In this document: in pieces, positions 1 to 9,436 of the stretch
How the letters are laid out: every line of letters starts with the position of its first letter
How positions within the stretch are numbered: position 1 is the first letter of the stretch
Assembly (NCBI GenBank): GCA_963575745.1
Contig: CAUYUJ010000869.1
Coordinates: 92,501-132,500, forward strand
Source of the DNA: Prorocentrum cordatum
Taxonomy: Eukaryota; Sar; Dinophyceae; Prorocentrales; Prorocentraceae
Direction: 5' to 3'
Length of the DNA stretch: 40,000 nucleotides
Notes under the pieces: model-generated
What the model saw: only the letters and a program-made list of their open reading frames with translations
Databases searched by the model: none
What the model was told of the DNA's origin: nothing
Translations under genes and position numbers: made by a program

Positions 1-640
1 GTGGCCCCATAGGGAGCTCCACCGAAGGCCCCAGTGGCTGCTCTCGCATGCGGTTCCCCCACCCAGGGCAGTGCTTCGTGGCCCCATAGGGAGCTCCACC
101 GAAGGCCCCAGTGGCTGCTCTCGCATGCGGTTCCCCCACCCAGGGCAGCGTTTCGTGGCCCCATAGGGAGCTCCACCGAAGGCCCCAGTGGCTGCTCTCG
201 CAAGCGGTTCCCCCACCCAGGGCAGCCCGCTTGGCTGCTCTCGGTTCCCCACCCAGGGCAGCGTTTCGGGCCCATAGGGAGCTCCACCGAAGGCCCCAGT
301 GGCTGCTCTCGCATGCGGTTCCCCCCACCCAGGGCAGCGTTTCGTGGCCCCATAGGGAGCTCCACCGAAGGCCCCTGTGGCTGCTCTCGCATGCGGTTCC
401 CCCACCCAGGGCAGCGTTTCATGGTCCAGTGGCTGCTCTCGCATGCGGTTCCCCCACCCAGGGCAGCGTTTCGTGGTCCCATAGGGAGCTCCACCGAAGG
501 CCCCAGTGGCTGCTCTCGTAGGCAGCCCCCCCACCCAGGGCAGCGCTTCGTGGCCCCATAGGGAGCTCCACCGAAGGCCCCAGTGGCTGCTCTCGCATGC
601 GGTTCCCCCACCCAGGGCAGCGTGTCGTGGCCCCTAAGCC
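1..640. repeat. 77-bp tandem minisatellite, about 8 copies
   Basis: A 77-bp unit is repeated head to tail: unit starts are seen at 1, 78 and 155. Each unit has a CATAGGGAGCTCCACC block, a GGCTGCTCTCGCATGCGG block and a CCCACCCAGGGCAG block. Around 225-270 and 420-430 units are shortened or partly duplicated, so the array is imperfect. Its left end lies outside the window and the last unit fades at about 630-640. Open frames through it are by-products; because 77 is not a multiple of 3, every unit changes the reading frame. Confidence 0.95.
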
Positions 641-811
641 TGTAGTACAAAGACTCCCGTAGCGAGAGGCCAGACCGCTTGCGCGCGGCGACCTGGGGGC
701 CCAACGCTACGGGGGACACGGGGGCCAGCGCCCGATCTGGGTCGGAGGTTTTCGCGACCCAGACCACGGTGCCCCTCGGGGCGATCGGGTGCGCGCGCTC
801 CTGGCCCATGA

Positions 812-1251
812 GAAATCAACCGAACTGAAGTCAGACCAGCAGAAGGCATTGCCGACCTGAGGGAAGCCGCAGCGGCGCGCGACATCGCCAAGGCCGTCGA
901 AGACCAGCTCCTGGGCCACAGCAAGCGCGCCCTGGCCCTCTGCGGGCACAATGTCTGGCTAGTCTTCATCAAGACAGGCTGGCCGATCGACGCACCGAAC
1001 TTCCAACGTGCCAACCACCAGGACAAGGGCAGCGCAGAAGAGAAGGGCGGCTGTAGCGGCAAGGACACACCACCCGCATCGCGCGGCCCTGCGCCCCCCA
1101 CCCCACCCCCACCCCCTCGAGCCAGGAAGGGGTCTGGGAAAAAGGAAAGAGAACACCTGGTGGCCAAGTCTTCCGACAGGCGCCGACCATGCTTAACGGA
1201 CTGCAGCTTCAGTGCCAGGGCTTGGAGGAGCTGCGCACCCGATTTTCTGTA
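812..1251 (+). pseudogene. Coding-like open stretch without a start codon, unidentified
   Basis: An open frame of about 146 codons follows an in-frame TGA at 809 and ends at a TAA; it contains no ATG. The first part reads like real protein (for example IADLREAAAARDIAKAVEDQ, then a segment with WLVFIKTGWPIDAPNF). The later part is a Lys/Gly/Pro-rich linker. The next coding-like stretches (1316-1594 and 1655 onward) are in the same frame, separated by stops. This suggests either exons of one gene or a decayed gene. I recognise no family. Confidence 0.3.
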
Positions 1252-1315
1252 AAGGGCTCATCAGCGTCGCCGCAGTCGACGGCGGACAAGGTGACGAGGC
1301 CAACCTAATTATCCC

Positions 1316-1594
1316 ATGCACCACCAGAGCCAACGGGCACAGGCATGGGGCTTCATGGGCGATCCGCACAGGATCAACGTTGTCTTCGCCCACGCACAGG
1401 AGGGAACCGTTCTGCTCATAAACGGGTGCATGTGCAGTACCACCACAGAATCCCATATGTATCATCTGGCGGACTGGGCGGCCAAGGCCGACCTACGGAC
1501 CCAGCCCCCCAACAACCCAGGCAACAGACAGGCGCTCCAAGAGACCAAGAGACCCCAGGCTTCTCCCTCGCGCGACTGCAGCAAGGCCCAGTAG
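1316..1594 (+). pseudogene. Short ORF in phase with its neighbours, unidentified
   Basis: A 92-codon ORF with protein-like composition (residues such as HRINVVFAHAQEGTVLLING and MYHLADWAAKADLR). It is in the same frame as 812-1251 and 1655-2248, separated by stop codons, so the three pieces are probably parts of one broken or spliced gene. The C-terminal third is Gln/Pro/Arg-rich and probably a linker. No domain is recognised. Confidence 0.25.
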
Positions 1595-1654
1595 GATCGA
1601 AGGCGCCAGGCCTCTCCCAAGAAGAGCAGGCGCGGATCGAGGCGGAACGCGACC

Positions 1655-2248
1655 ATGTATGACAGCCTTCTGCCAGCCGGCTACACTTGGACTGGGCTGG
1701 CCATGGGGCTGCAAGCTACAGGCACCGCCCTGTTGATGGACCCAGCGCTGGCCCCAGTCCTCTACTACGTCCATAGCCTCCACCCCCACCTGTATAGCCA
1801 GGGAGACACTCCTGTGAACCTGTACGAGCACTGCCGAAAACTGGTCAGCCACGACGGCTACCTGTTCGATTTAGAGCTGGGCATCGACCCGACAAACTAC
1901 CTACGTGCACGCAGCCACCTGGGCGCGCCTCCTGCAACTCGCTGGCCTGCAGCCCAGCAGCAAGCAGGCGAGGCGCATCCCCGAAGACAGGCTGACCCCT
2001 TATGCCCAAGCGACTCAATATGCGCAGCCGTTGGACTCAGAGAGCGTCCGACCAGGGCCCCCTGGGCAGCCGCTGGAAGCCTGGAGCAATACCACCAGCG
2101 AGAGCAACCGCCATCAGGGCCAGCCGACCTTCGAACACCTACGCGCCCTGACGCAAGCCCCCAGGGGGCCACGCCCGCGCACGGCTGGATGATCTTAAAA
2201 ACCCTGACAATGAGCCGCTCAGCACAGCTTGGACCAACAGCGCGCTGA
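1655..2248 (+). pseudogene. ORF with protein-like N-terminal half, unidentified
   Basis: The ORF is 197 codons. The first 90 or so look genuinely coding: a hydrophobic stretch (GLAMGLQATGTALLMDPALA) followed by YVHSLHPHLYSQ and HDGYLFDLELGIDPTNYL. From about position 1910 this frame becomes a low-complexity Ala/Pro/Arg run, while the frame used by 1905-2192 becomes protein-like. A frameshift or intron boundary near 1905-1920 is therefore likely. No family is recognised. Confidence 0.3.
1905..2192 (+). pseudogene. Probable frame continuation of the 1655 ORF
   Basis: A 95-codon ORF in another frame takes over where the 1655 ORF loses its protein-like composition. It reads LLQLAGLQPSSKQARRIPED and then a polar Ser/Gln/Pro-rich segment ending in FEHLRALTQAPRG. 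I interpret it as the continuation of the same broken gene after one frame change. Function unknown; it could also be a chance ORF in GC-rich DNA. Confidence 0.25.
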
Positions 2249-2373
2249 CCTTGATGCTCCTGCTCATGCGGGTGCCCATGATGGCGCCCTGAGCGAAACC
2301 TGGCCACATCGGCGACGTCCTAGAGGCAGCCTTAGCCCGATGCGAACCTTTCAATAAGGCGCGACTGCCAGCG

Positions 2374-2916
2374 ATGGACTGCTTCGGCCAGGCGCATGGC
2401 CTCACTGGGCAGGACTTCCGAAGGCTCCACGGACACATCGAGGCCTTCACCAGAGCCTCCTCGCGCCTTGCCACGGTTGCCCACCATCGCCACATCGCCA
2501 AATTACACCGCGGCGCAAGCACCTGGAACCACCTACTGGCCCTGGACTTTCCCTTCGCAAGCGCGCTGGCTGTCTTCGGCCACCCCGCCGCCGCGGCCGA
2601 TCTGTCGGCGCTCAGCGCGCGCAAACGCGCCGTCTGCGCACTCTCGAAGGACCTGACGGGCTCCGACGTTGGACCCCTCCCCGTCTCGCCGACCCCGACA
2701 AAGATCCAGCGCGCGGCTATTGGGCAAACGGCAGCGGGCGCGAGCTGCATGACCCACCCGCCACCGGGCCCCCCTTGGAGTTGTGCCCATCACCGCGATT
2801 TTGCAAACAGGAGATACCAAGTTTCTGCCGCCTGCACAGCCGCCCCAGGCCCGCTGCGACGAGCGGCCGAAGGGATCCTTTCACCCGCGCGGGTCCGAGG
2901 GAGGTGCCTGGGTTAG
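2374..2916 (+). pseudogene. ORF with helical N-terminal half, unidentified
   Basis: A 180-codon ORF. Residues 1-100 have a balanced, mostly helical composition (GQDFRRLHGHIEAFTRASSR, then LATVAHHRHIAKLHRG and ALSARKRAVCALSKDL). The second half is Pro/Ala/Arg-rich, as expected for a linker or a wrong frame. The frame differs from the preceding ORFs. It may belong to the same plus-strand gene series running from about 812 to 5846. I cannot assign a function. Confidence 0.3.
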
Positions 2917-3198
2917 CGCAGAGGTCCGCAGAACCCTTGCAGCCAATCGCCTGACTCTACAAGCGGGAGGTCGACTGCCTGTGGACCTGCGCCCCCTGCT
3001 GGAGGCCCACCCACGAGATCAGAGGACAACCCGCCCTGCCAGGGCTGAAACATGCCAGCTTACTACGCGACCTAGACCAACAGCAGGCGACTGCAACCAA
3101 GCCCCTGGAGCTGAAGCAGCTGCCAGTGGCGCCCCCGGTCGCTCGCCCAGACGCCCAGACACCACTCCGGCAGCTCCTGCTGCCCCAGAAAGGCGCGC

Positions 3199-3705
3199 AT
3201 GACCCAGCCGCGGCACGCGCAACCACGCCAACCCAACGCACCGGAGACGACAGGTTCGGTGGGAAGGCAGCCACGCAGGAGTGGAAAAGAAAATGCGATC
3301 GTTGCCCTGGCTCCGCACCGCTGTGCGAATGGAAATGCGGGCAAAGGCCGCTGGGCGCGTTCATCTTCGGGCCCAGCGCAGCGGACTCAACGCCTCCCAG
3401 CCAGGGCCCCCCCCCCGTTCAGCGACTGGGTCGGCGCTTTCTCGGGCATGCACTGGAACGCCACCTGGCTCTGCAAGCGCTGCCTGGTCGACCGCTGGAA
3501 CGCGCGACCTGCCGACGCGGCGCAGATGCCAACCAGGGGCGGCGCCCAAGTTTACCCGGGCGCCTCGCCCAAGCCATCGCGACCCCCCCGCGTCGCTTCC
3601 CTCCGCGCAGAATCCGCCGCTGGCGAGGCCTCTCACTCCCGCGCGGGGCGTCACCTAGCTCGCGGATGCAATAGAACAGGACAGGACGACGCAGGCGCTC
3701 GCTGA
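3199..3705 (+). pseudogene. ORF with a possible Cys-pair (CKRC) motif, unidentified
   Basis: A 168-codon plus-strand ORF. Around 3415-3510 it reads FSDWVGAFSGMHWNATWLCK followed by RCLVDRW, with a Cys-x2-Cys pair that could bind zinc. The overlapping frame starting at 3126 has a second Cys pair (CDRC) near 3295. The surrounding residues are Arg/Ala/Pro-rich. Coding status is uncertain because both overlapping frames are open and GC-rich. Confidence 0.25.
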
Positions 3706-3709
3706 CCCG

Positions 3710-4400
3710 CCCAGGGCTTTCAAATAGACCCGGGCCCACGACCCAGACCAGGCCAGCCACCCCAGAAAGCCGAGAGGGCCCACGTCGCCGCGCAGTCAGC
3801 ACGGCGCATCCAGGGCCGCGCCGAGCACCCCGATCACGACGGCGCTGCCAGCGCAGGAGGGGCCCGCCCCCGCTCGCGCAGCCACCCGCCCCGGCAAAGG
3901 GCCAAGTCCCGCGAGGGCAGACAACGCCGGCCCCTGGGCCAGGGGGAAACGCCTTCGCGGGGGCCCGACCACAGATGCCAGCCAGCGCTCCTCCGGGGAG
4001 AGCAAGGGCGGACGCCGGGTAGCGATAGCGATCTCCAGGATCGCAGGCACCGCGGCGCTCGATCACGCGGCGGGCCCCCTGCCACGCCCGCCTCCAGCAG
4101 GAGCGAGGAAGGGCCCCGGGACAGACAGAGCAGCAGCCGATGAGAGACCTCCGACCGCGCCCCGCCGCCGGACTGCGGACGGCGGCGCGCCCGCGCCCGC
4201 GCCCGGGGAGTCGGGCTCCAGACGTCAGACCCAATCCAGCCCGACGCCCTCGCAGGCTCCCAATCCAAGCCTAGCGAGGGGGGCGCGGGCCAGGGCGCGC
4301 CCCTCGGCCCACCCCCGACAGACCCAACCGTCGCCGCAGAAATCCTCGCCGACCTTCCCGATCTGCCGCTACCTCCATGTCCCAGCTAGACCATTCGGTC
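3710..4400. other. GC-rich stretch with no convincing gene
   Basis: Very GC-rich sequence in which several frames on both strands stay open simply because stop codons are rare. The longest minus-strand frame (3419-4234) is Arg/Gly/Ala-rich with no recognisable motif. I see no structured repeat apart from short CCG/CGC runs. Confidence 0.5.
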
Positions 4401-4401
4401 A

Positions 4402-4671
4402 ATGGGCGCCCTTCAACCCAGCGCGCCGATCAACCCTGACCCAAGGAGAGGAAAGGCGGACCACGCCATCGCCCGCGCGATGGCCCAGCGCGCCTGGGCA
4501 TTGCGCGACGACATCGAAAGAACCTGGCGGCAGTGGACCAGCGAGCTCCAGCAGCGGCGACCGCGCCCAAGCGGGCCACGTAGCGCTCCGGGGGGGCCCT
4601 GGGCGCGGACAGAGGACGACTGCAACGGCTTACTTAGCAACGCGTGCGGGCCAACGATTCCGGACACATGA
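4402..4671 (+). CDS. Short hypothetical ORF
   Basis: An 89-codon ORF with a helical segment (ADHAIARAMAQRAWALRDDI, then ERTWRQWTSELQQR) followed by a Pro/Gly-rich tail. It overlaps the start of the 400-codon ORF at 4644 in a different frame. It may be the upstream part of the same gene. No family is recognised. Confidence 0.25.
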   Translation: MGALQPSAPINPDPRRGKADHAIARAMAQRAWALRDDIERTWRQWTSELQQRRPRPSGPRSAPGGPWARTEDDCNGLLSNACGPTIPDT

Positions 4672-5846
4672 ATCCCCAACGGATGTCCGCGAGATGGAAG
4701 AAACGGGCCGCCTCGGCGCACCTGGTAACCTACCTTGTCAAGCAGAGGGAGCGCTCTTCAGAAAGCAGGAAGGACTACCTGGCTGAGCACTGGGCCTCCT
4801 TCTTACGGGTTGACAGCCCCCGGCTGTTTCAAGATCCAGGCAAAGATCCCGACACATACGGGCAGCATCACCTCATCAGCTCCCCTGCCTCGCATGGGGT
4901 TCAGAACCTGAGGTCTCCGCCGCTGGAACACTGCGCTCCCGGCGCGGCGTCCAACCCCGTCGCCGAGTCCATTCGCAACAAGATAGGGACAGGCCCGCAG
5001 GCCGAAGGGCGCAGCTCCGCCTCAGCCCGCGACCCCCGACGTGACCCACCCCCTCGGAAGCCAGCGGCTCAGCGAGAGGCCCGGCAGCCGCAGGCCCGCG
5101 CGCAGTCTCCGAAGTCGATTTCTCGCCCGACGATGAGACCGAAGGGGGGGGGGCCAGAGGCCGAGGCTCGCAAGCAAGCCCCGGCCGCGAGCCTTGCCCT
5201 GACCATGGTCGCTCTCAGGCAGCGGCCAGCAGCCCCGACGCCGATCACGCCCATCAGACTGCCTCCCAGCCCCCACAGCAAGATCAGGCCGCGGACGCCG
5301 AAACCGCTGGAGAGGCGGAGTCTAGCGCGCCCAGCTCCCAGTCGCAGCGACCACCGCACCGAACTAGCTGCGCAGGAGACGAACCCGACGAAGGCCGAAC
5401 ACGCAAAACACCCAGGATTCCAAAGCAAGACCACGGTCGCCCTCAGCAGGCCGAGACGGCGCACGCCGACCCCGGGGCCGGCTATCGAGGGGCAGGAAGC
5501 CCCCCCCCCACGCTGCGCGCCCAGACCGCGCCGACCTAGAAGCGCCCCGCCGACGTGGGCCCCCGCAGCTCGACCCTGGATATACTCGCCACCACGACCC
5601 CCAAGACGCGCTTTACACCAAGCCTCTTCGGGCGATCAACTGGCACCGCGCGTGGAACTACAGGGCCAACCTCCGGAGACATGGCCGGAGGTCGTCAACA
5701 GGCAGAAGAAGGACTGTGGCGCAATGTTCGTTGAATGCTGGGGCGCTCTCTGCGACGCCGGGGGCTATCGCCTGGAAAGGGCGCCCAGCCCGAGGTGTCC
5801 ACGTGGACTGGGGCGCTGTCTGGGGGCGGCAGTTGCGGCGCAATGA
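4644..5846 (+). CDS. Hypothetical 400-aa Pro/Ala/Arg-rich protein
   Basis: The longest plus-strand ORF in the left flank. Residues about 20-60 are polar and helical (LVTYLVKQRERSSESRKDYL, then AEHWASFLRVDSPRLF). Residues about 100-350 are a disordered Pro/Ala/Arg/Ser-rich region. A short ordered piece near the C-terminus contains PPETWPEVVNRQKKDCGAMF. The high GC content makes long frames cheap, so coding status rests mainly on the N-terminal composition. No domain is recognised, and no spliced leader or promoter is visible upstream. Confidence 0.3.
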   Translation: MRANDSGHMNPQRMSARWKKRAASAHLVTYLVKQRERSSESRKDYLAEHWASFLRVDSPRLFQDPGKDPDTYGQHHLISSPASHGVQNLRSPPLEHCAPGAASNPVAESIRNKIGTGPQAEGRSSASARDPRRDPPPRKPAAQREARQPQARAQSPKSISRPTMRPKGGGPEAEARKQAPAASLALTMVALRQRPAAPTPITPIRLPPSPHSKIRPRTPKPLERRSLARPAPSRSDHRTELAAQETNPTKAEHAKHPGFQSKTTVALSRPRRRTPTPGPAIEGQEAPPPRCAPRPRRPRSAPPTWAPAARPWIYSPPRPPRRALHQASSGDQLAPRVELQGQPPETWPEVVNRQKKDCGAMFVECWGALCDAGGYRLERAPSPRCPRGLGRCLGAAVAAQ

Positions 5847-7190
5847 ACCGCGGCGAGAAAAAGCAAAGGCAAGAGGAAAAGACGCGGTCGGAAAAGGCAA
5901 GGGGCGCGCGGACCCCGCCGGCCCAACAAAAACCAATCCTAGCAGCGCCTTCCGGACACGACAGGCCTGCCACTCCTCTGAAACCCCAGCGCCTGGTCCG
6001 CGCCTGTGCGAGCCGTTCCCGTCGGCGGCGGCGCCGTGACCCCGCCGCGCCCTCTGCCGCGCCGCAGACACGGGCCCCCCCCTGCGCCACTCATGCCCGG
6101 CCCCAGTGCGCTCGGCCACGAGAGGTGCCTGGTGTCCCAGCATCACCCCCCCATCGGTTCCATCGACCTCTAAGCTGCTCGGCGGACTTAGTCGCCGCGC
6201 GCCGACCACCCCGGCGGCGCGCGGCACCGTGCCACGCTCTGGCCCCCCTGCCTCTGCTTCCCCTTCCCTTGCACCCCGGCCGCGCGCCGCCCGCCCGACA
6301 GAGCGAGGCCCCTCGGCCCCGGCCGCTTCAGCGCAACTGTCCCTGCGCCGATTAAGTGTCTCTTGACTTGGTCCACGCTGTCCCCCCCAGCAGCGCGGGC
6401 CTCTCGGCCTCGGCCTCCGCTTTGACATGCCTGGCGACGCGGCCGCGAGCTGTCCACCCCAGCCGCGAGTGGCCTCCAAGCCTCAGCTGATTCTCGCTTC
6501 CCTGCACCGATGAGGCGCCCCCAGTCTCGGCCTGCGCTGCCCGCCCCGGTAGCGCGCGGCAGCGCGCGGCGCTGCGGCCGCGGCCGCAATTTTGCCATTG
6601 GCACGTCCTTTCCCGGCCCTTGGCTGGCAGCCCCGGGCGCGCCGCAGCAGCCCCGGCCTGCGTTCCAGGGCGGCGCGGGCGTCCGCGGCGGGCAACGCGC
6701 GGGCAATCTGCCTCCAGGCCGCCAGCGCCGGCGCCGGCGGTGCCGCCCCGCCTGCGGGGATCACCCCGCAGGCGGGGCGCCCCTCCCCCCCGCCTTCCCC
6801 CCCGCACCCCCTCCTTTCGCTTGCCCTCCCCCCCTTGCGCGCCGCCGCGGCGCTCGCGGAGCTGCCGCTGCTGGCAGCCTCCCCGCGCGGTTCGGCACCT
6901 GGGCTTGGCCCCGCCGCCTAGCCCCCCGCCGCAAGCCCAGCTTTTGGCTGGTTGCAGCCCCAAGGTGACTGCGCATGTATTTGCCATACCTTTATCACGC
7001 GCCACCACCTGGGCGGCCTGCGGCCCTCGCCTGTTGACCTGGCACCTCGTGCGCTACTTCGACGGCATCATCACTGCTTCGCCTACTCGCAGCACCCGCC
7101 CTGGTTCCCGCCCGCGCCCGCGGGTGCCCCAGCGCCGCGGCCCGGCAGCTGCCGCGGCCCCGGCCGGCGGGAGTGGCCACGCCAGCATAC
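5847..7190. other. GC-rich region, overlapping open frames, no assignable gene
   Basis: Both strands carry several open frames of 80-270 codons, all Arg/Ala/Pro/Gly-rich and without recognisable motifs. I call no gene here. Notable content is a perfect hairpin at 6745-6778 and a near-palindrome around 6182-6198 (GGCGGACTTAGTCGCC) that resembles the palindromes inside the LTR element. Confidence 0.5.
6745..6778. repeat. Perfect inverted repeat, 15-bp arms, 4-nt loop
   Basis: The left arm GCCCCGCCTGCGGGG (6745-6759) is followed by the loop ATCA and the exact reverse complement at 6764-6778. It is the strongest short hairpin in the left flank. It lies in GC-rich sequence without a confident gene, so its role is unknown. 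Confidence 0.9.
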
Positions 7191-7329
7191 TCAGGTGCAG
7201 ACTCGTCCGTCCCTTAGTGGTCTCTTCTTTCCCTGTTTCCTTCTCTTGCACGCTGGCCAATTCGTATTTTCGGCGACCCCGACTAACTCCTTCGTTGGTA
7301 CAGCCGGCTCTGCCTCGACGCCGACGAAA

Positions 7330-7465
7330 TCAGCGCGTGTCCGTTTATGCGCGTGCGCGCGTGTGACTGTGTGCGCGTGCGTGCGTGCGCGTGCGCGTGC
7401 GCGTGAGCTTGTGCGCGCGTGCGCGGGCGCGGGCGCGCGCGAGGGCGCGCGCGCGTATTTTTTTG
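7330..7465. repeat. Alternating GC/GT purine-pyrimidine tract
   Basis: A run of GTGCGC/GCGCGT-type alternating purine-pyrimidine sequence with Z-DNA-forming character. It ends in TATTTTTTTG at about 7456-7466. It sits downstream (minus-strand sense) of the retroposed cDNA candidate. Confidence 0.8.
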
Positions 7466-7466
7466 T

Positions 7467-7678
7467 TGCAAGTGAACGCGCGCAGCCAAGCTGTGCGCGC
7501 GGCAGCCCCGAGGCCGCCGCACACCGAGACCCGCGCCCGACGGGCCGCCCTCCAGCACCACGGCGATGTCGCGGGCCAAGGCGGCGACGGCGAAGGCGGC
7601 GAACGGGTGCAGCGCTCCGCGGCGCCGCGCCGCCAGCTCCCCTAGGAACGCTCGCCTCACGCCGACTTGGCCGAAGCC
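7467..7678 (-). pseudogene. 3' part of the retroposed cDNA candidate
   Basis: Downstream of the TGA at 7679-7681 the same minus-strand frame stays open. It reads VRRAFLGELAARRRGALHPF, then AAFAVAALARDIAVVLEGG, and ends near HLQQKN before A7 on the minus strand (T7 on plus, about 7459-7465). It may be read-through coding or 3' UTR. The short A-run just before the repeat tract could be a worn poly(A) remnant, but seven bases are weak evidence. Confidence 0.25.
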
Positions 7679-8529
7679 TCACGCCGATTCGGCGGTGACC
7701 CAGCGGGCATCGACGCCTCCAGCATGCGCCGCACCTCCGCAGAATGCCACGGCGCCCCTCTCGCCTGCTCGAGCCTCGAGCATGCTCACCGCGAGCGCCT
7801 GGGCGGCATCGAGCGTCGCCGCCGAGCCGCCTGCTACGCCAGCTGCCGGCAACGAAGGCTCCGCAACCAGCTCCGCCGCCGCCGACGCCGAGGCAGCCGC
7901 GGGGCCACCGCCCACGCACGGCTGCCGCCGCCCCAACCTCCTCCGCCGCCGACTGGAAGTGAGGCCGCCCGCCCACTCGTCGGCCAGGTCGGACCCGAGG
8001 TCCGATGCCTCTGGCAAAACTGGCGCCGTTCCAGCCGTCGGCACGAGCCCCATGCCCGCGCGCGCGCGGCCTCCGCAGCACCAGCTGCGCCAGCACCCGC
8101 GGCGGCAGGGGGGCCCCCCGCCGCCAGCTCGCCCGCGGCGGCCTCTGCCGAACCGCCGTCGTCGCCACCGCTGGCCGCGCCGCCCGCCGCCGCGGCGGCA
8201 GGGGCCCCAGCAACGCGACGACGCTCGGCCCGACGTCGGCGCCTGCGCCGACGCGCCTCCTCCGCCGCGGCGGCAGGCGGCGCGCCAGGCGCACCGCCGG
8301 GGGCAGGCGCCAAGGCAGGCGTCGCGGCAGGTGGCACGGGCACCTCGGCAAGCCTGAAGAGGCTACCCGATACTGCCACGCGCGCCACCGCCGCAACCGT
8401 CCTGCGGGGTGCCTTCGCCAGCGCAGCCCCGCGGACCGCCGCCTCGACCTGCGAAGCAGCGGCTGCAAGCGGCGCGCAAGCCCCTCTAGCCCCACGCACG
8501 GCCATCGGGGCAGCCGAGGCGGAGGGCAT
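7679..8529 (-). pseudogene. Retroposed cDNA candidate: Ala-rich protein gene downstream of a relict spliced leader
   Basis: The ATG at 8529-8527 lies only 7 nt downstream of the relict spliced leader. The first frame (to about 8060) starts [20 protein letters not shown] and is Ala/Pro/Arg-rich. From about 8053 the protein-like frame is the other one, containing GLVPTAGTAPVLPEASDLGS, then SDLADEWAGGLTSS and LDAAQALAVSMLEARAGERG, ending at the TGA at 7679. The switch falls near a GCGCGCGC run at about 8058-8066, a likely slippage site. Known background: dinoflagellate mRNAs are trans-spliced, and genomic copies that keep a leader sequence are read as reverse-transcribed mRNAs. The protein family is unknown to me; intron structure is an alternative explanation of the frame change. 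Confidence 0.4.
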
Positions 8530-8536
8530 GCGAACG

Positions 8537-8558
8537 CTTGAGCCAAAATGGCTACGAA
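8537..8558 (-). other. Relict dinoflagellate spliced-leader sequence
   Basis: The minus strand reads CGTAGCCATTTTGGCTCAAG (8556 down to 8537), identical to the last 20 nt of the conserved 22-nt dinoflagellate spliced leader. Of the two preceding bases (TT), the first is allowed and the second differs from the canonical C, giving 21 of 22 matches. A chance 20-nt match in 40 kb is negligible. An ATG follows after 7 nt, which fits a retroposed mRNA better than an SL RNA gene; I did not find an SL-gene-like donor GT and Sm site downstream. Confidence 0.9.
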
Positions 8559-8559
8559 G

Positions 8560-9230
8560 TGTGCGTGTGTGCGTGCGTGCAATTTTGCCTGTGTGCCTGT
8601 GTGCTTGTGTGCGTGTGTGCGCTTGTGCACGTGTGCGTGAGCGTGTGTGCGGGTGTGCGTGTGTGCGTGTGTGCGTGTGTGCGGGTGTGCGGGTGTGCGC
8701 GTGCGCGTGTTGTGTGTTGTGGATTGTGTGTTGTGTGCTGTGTATTGTATGTTATGCTGTGTGCTGTGTGTTGTGTGTTGTGTGTTGTGGGTTGTGGGTT
8801 GTGTGCTGTGTGTTGTGTGCTGTGTGCTGTGTGCTGTGTGCTGTGTGCTGTGTGCTGTGTGCTGTGTGCTGTGTGTTGTGTAGTGTAGTGTAGTGTAGTG
8901 TTGTGTTGTCTTGTCTTGTCTTGTCTTGTCTTGTCTTGTCTTGTCTTGTCTTGTCTTGTCTTGTCTTGTCTTGTCTTGCCTTGTCTTGTCTTGTATTGGC
9001 CTGCCTTGCCTTGTGTTGTGTTGTGTTGTGTTGTGTTGTGTTGTATTGTCTTGGCTTGTCTTGGCTTGTCTTGTTTTGTGTTGTGTTGTGTTGTGTTGTG
9101 TTATGTTGTGTTGTGTTGTGTTGTGTTGTGTTGTGTTGTGTTGTGTTGTGTTGTGTTGTGTTGTGTTGTGTTGTGGTGTGGTGTTGTGCTGTGTTGTGTT
9201 GTGTTTTTGTGTTGTGTCGTGTGTGCGTGT
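8560..9230. repeat. Block of GT-rich microsatellites (GTGTGC, TGCTGTG, TTGTC, TTGTG)
   Basis: There are several successive arrays: GTGTGC/GTGCGTGT to about 8705; TGTGT and TGCTGTG heptamers (about 8705-8890); TTGTC pentamers (about 8905-8990); and TTGTG pentamers (about 9005-9045 and 9075-9180), with TTGGC variants between. Long open frames on both strands (poly Leu-Cys-Val on plus, Gln-His-Asn-Thr-Thr on minus) only reflect the pentamer period and are not genes. Confidence 0.95.
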
Positions 9231-9235
9231 GTCAG

Positions 9236-9382
9236 TTTCATTCGTACTTGTGTTCGTTTCAGCTCCGCAGCGCTCACAGCGCCCCAGGCTCACTGCCGAA
9301 GCACGGTGCTGGTAGGAAGTCCCTGCCAGGCGGAACACACAACACATAAGAGCCAGGTTGGCAAGCTATCAGCAGACAATAA
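9236..9382. repeat. Left copy of a 147-bp direct repeat
   Basis: Matches 35107-35253 in the same orientation over about 147 bp, with scattered substitutions and roughly 85 % identity by eye. Shared blocks include TTTCATTCGTACTTGTG, GCAGCGCTCACAGCGC, CCTGCCAGGCGGA and CACACAACACAT. The copies enclose the split ORF and the LTR element. They could be terminal repeats of an older element or just two members of a dispersed family. Confidence 0.75.
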
Positions 9383-9436
9383 GGGATTGCTTCCACTGTT
9401 CTGTTGCCGGCGCCATGGTTCAGCGAGATCTAGCAG

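Noticed and set aside
1-640. CRISPR-like regular repeats
   Set aside because: Units are contiguous with no unique spacers, and the context is eukaryotic; it is a minisatellite.
3419-4234. 271-codon minus-strand ORF
   Set aside because: Arg/Gly/Ala-rich reading in very GC-rich DNA, where stops are rare; overlaps better plus-strand readings.
8537-8558. Functional SL RNA gene
   Set aside because: No donor GT directly after the leader (the next bases are CG) and no Sm-site-like sequence; an ATG follows after 7 nt instead.
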